Assembly: GCF_030036535.1 (NCBI RefSeq)
Contig: NZ_CP080387.1
Span: forward strand, 2,918,501-2,982,500
Origin: Agrobacterium cucumeris
Lineage (GTDB): Bacteria > Pseudomonadota > Alphaproteobacteria > Rhizobiales > Rhizobiaceae
Length of the DNA: 64,000 nt
Direction of reading: 5' to 3'
Of this stretch, positions 63,039 to 64,000 are shown in pieces (positions within the stretch are counted from its first letter, which is position 1; the number at the start of each line of letters is the position of its first letter). Made by a program: the position numbers and the translations under genes. The notes beneath the pieces were generated by a model that searched no databases, was not told the origin of the DNA, and was given only the letters and a program-made list of their open reading frames with translations.

Positions 63039-63656
63039 TTAGGTGCTGCGGATGGCGATCATGGTCGCCGTTCCGGCCAGAATGCCCGCCGCCGTGCGGT
63101 TGAGGATCGTCAGCGCGCTCGGCCGTTTCAGGAGGTTGCGTGCCTTGGCCGCAAGCAGGATGTAGGGCAACAGAACGGCCATCAGCACGACGAAGGTGAG
63201 GGCGAGGAGTGTCGCATATTCCGACGGGCCGATCATGCGGATGTCGATCAGCGTCGGCACCAGCGCCACATAAAACAGCATGGTTTTCGGGTTGCCAAGG
63301 GTGATCAGCAGGCCGGACAGGAAGGACATCGGCATGCTGGTGCTTTTTTTCGCCTTCAGGTCCTGCGGCAAAAGGCCGGCGGTCCAAAGCTTCCAGGCGA
63401 TATAGAGGAGATAGGCCGCACCGGCGAATTTCAGCACCATGAAGGCTTCCTGAAATGTCTGCGCCACGAAGGCCAACCCCAGTATTACGCCGGTCAGGTA
63501 GATCATGTCGCCCAGCACCAGCCCGAGGCCCATGAAGAAGGTTTCCCGAAAGCCCGAACCCAGCGCCCGCGCCACGATTGCCGTCATGCCGGGGCCGGGA
63601 ATGGCGGCGGCGATGAAGAGGGCAGTGGCATAGGCCAGAAGGGTCGTCAGTGTCAT
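63039..63656 (-). CDS. LysE-family amino-acid exporter (RhtB-like)
   Basis: 205 aa from the ATG at 63656 with GGGA about 9 bases upstream; the ATG at 63662 sits too close. Five to six membrane helices with the family N terminus 'AIPGPGMTAIVARALGSGFR' and 'GNPKTMLFYVALVPTLID'. It exports amino acids such as threonine or homoserine or their analogues; substrate unknown. No LysG/Lrp-type regulator is adjacent. Ends near cysK's promoter region, same strand. Confidence 0.92.
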   Translation of the reverse strand: MTLTTLLAYATALFIAAAIPGPGMTAIVARALGSGFRETFFMGLGLVLGDMIYLTGVILGLAFVAQTFQEAFMVLKFAGAAYLLYIAWKLWTAGLLPQDLKAKKSTSMPMSFLSGLLITLGNPKTMLFYVALVPTLIDIRMIGPSEYATLLALTFVVLMAVLLPYILLAAKARNLLKRPSALTILNRTAAGILAGTATMIAIRST

Positions 63657-63733
63657 GATCATGTTTCCCGGAAAATCCGCTAAATCAATAGCGAAATTGC
63701 CGGGTAAAAACAATCGATCATGCTGGTTGCCGG

Positions 63734-64000
63734 TCAGACCCCGGTCGAGCCAAAACCACCGGCGCCACGCGCCGTCTCGGAGGTTTCCGTCACTTCGCTC
63801 ACGGTGACCTGTGTTACCGGCGCAATTACCATCTGCGCAATGCGCATGCCGCGCTCGATGGTGAAATCATCCTGCCCCAGATTGGCGAGAATGACCTTCA
63901 CTTCGCCGCGATAATCGCTGTCCACCGTGCCGGGAGAATTGAGGCAGGTGATGCCGTTCTTGATGGCAAGGCCGGAGCGGGGGCGGATTTGCGCCTCGTA
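63734..64000 (-). CDS. dut: dUTP diphosphatase (5' end beyond the window)
   Basis: 88 codons plus stop are present, running off the right edge. Motifs III to V of the trimeric dUTPase family are all visible: '[25 protein letters not shown]', '[12 protein letters not shown]' and the C-terminal P-loop-like '[11 protein letters not shown]'. It hydrolyses dUTP to dUMP to keep uracil out of DNA. The N-terminal motifs I and II lie outside the window. It sits 77 bases upstream of the LysE-type gene. Confidence 0.95.
   Translation of the reverse strand, partial: YEAQIRPRSGLAIKNGITCLNSPGTVDSDYRGEVKVILANLGQDDFTIERGMRIAQMVIAPVTQVTVSEVTETSETARGAGGFGSTGV

Overview
The window reads as core chromosome of a Rhizobiaceae alphaproteobacterium, most likely Agrobacterium (A. 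fabrum / A. tumefaciens group). The markers are a membrane-bound ferritin mbfA under palindromic iron control elements, the phospholipid N-methyltransferase gene pmtA next to dnaN, an infC gene with an AUU start, a PHO-box ugp operon and GTTC-N7-GTTC SOS boxes. Coding density is high, and the frames have the strong G/C third-position bias typical of the group. I see no insertion sequence, phage, integron, CRISPR array, tRNA or rRNA gene.

Layout. 0-8.5 kb: a small XRE-cupin/GNAT cluster, a secreted esterase divergent from a membrane AraC regulator, an orphan TRAP binding protein, the divergent iron pair trHb3/mbfA, a transglutaminase-like protease and an alpha/beta hydrolase. 8.6-14.6 kb: translation block infC, rpmI-rplT, a kinase-like gene overlapping pheS, pheT. 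14.7-31.7 kb: small regulator/enzyme modules (LysR/aldo-keto reductase, GlxA-type regulator/isochorismatase, Gfo/Idh, xseA, GntR/enolase-superfamily dehydratase, MarR/DMT exporter, M29 peptidase, YbaK, ArsC-like), then a frameshifted 2'-5' RNA ligase behind an SOS box and a TetR module. 31.7-35 kb: guaA, a nucleosidase, a hotdog thioesterase, tspO. 35-40.2 kb: four-gene imelysin / di-haem oxidoreductase cassette (IrpA, DUF1111, second imelysin-like protein, DUF1513) with a degenerate Irr box. 40.3-52 kb: RsmB-like methyltransferase, RlpA, epimerase-queG, GST, uppP, a NDUFA9-like protein, pyrF cluster, pmtA, dnaN. 51.8-64 kb: rsmI-yraN-acetyltransferase, ugpBAEC, cupin, gshB, comM, cysK, LysE exporter, and dut running off the right edge.

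How it fits together. Two separate loci look iron-responsive: mbfA with a divergent truncated haemoglobin gene around two Irr boxes, and the periplasmic imelysin cassette. Many local regulators carry a clear inverted repeat at their own promoter, several overlapping the start codon, so these modules look self-contained and autoregulated. Two SOS-type boxes precede comM and the broken RNA ligase gene.

No large undescribed system is evident. The best leads are the SOS-linked but frameshifted 2'-5' RNA ligase, the shared Irr control of a truncated haemoglobin gene, the paired TTCGTGA inverted repeats in the 427-bp gap upstream of rlpA, a terminator for one gene encoded inside the end of convergent xseA, and a kinase-like gene translationally coupled to pheS. 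Gene identities rest on motif recognition from the translated sequence; no database search was run.
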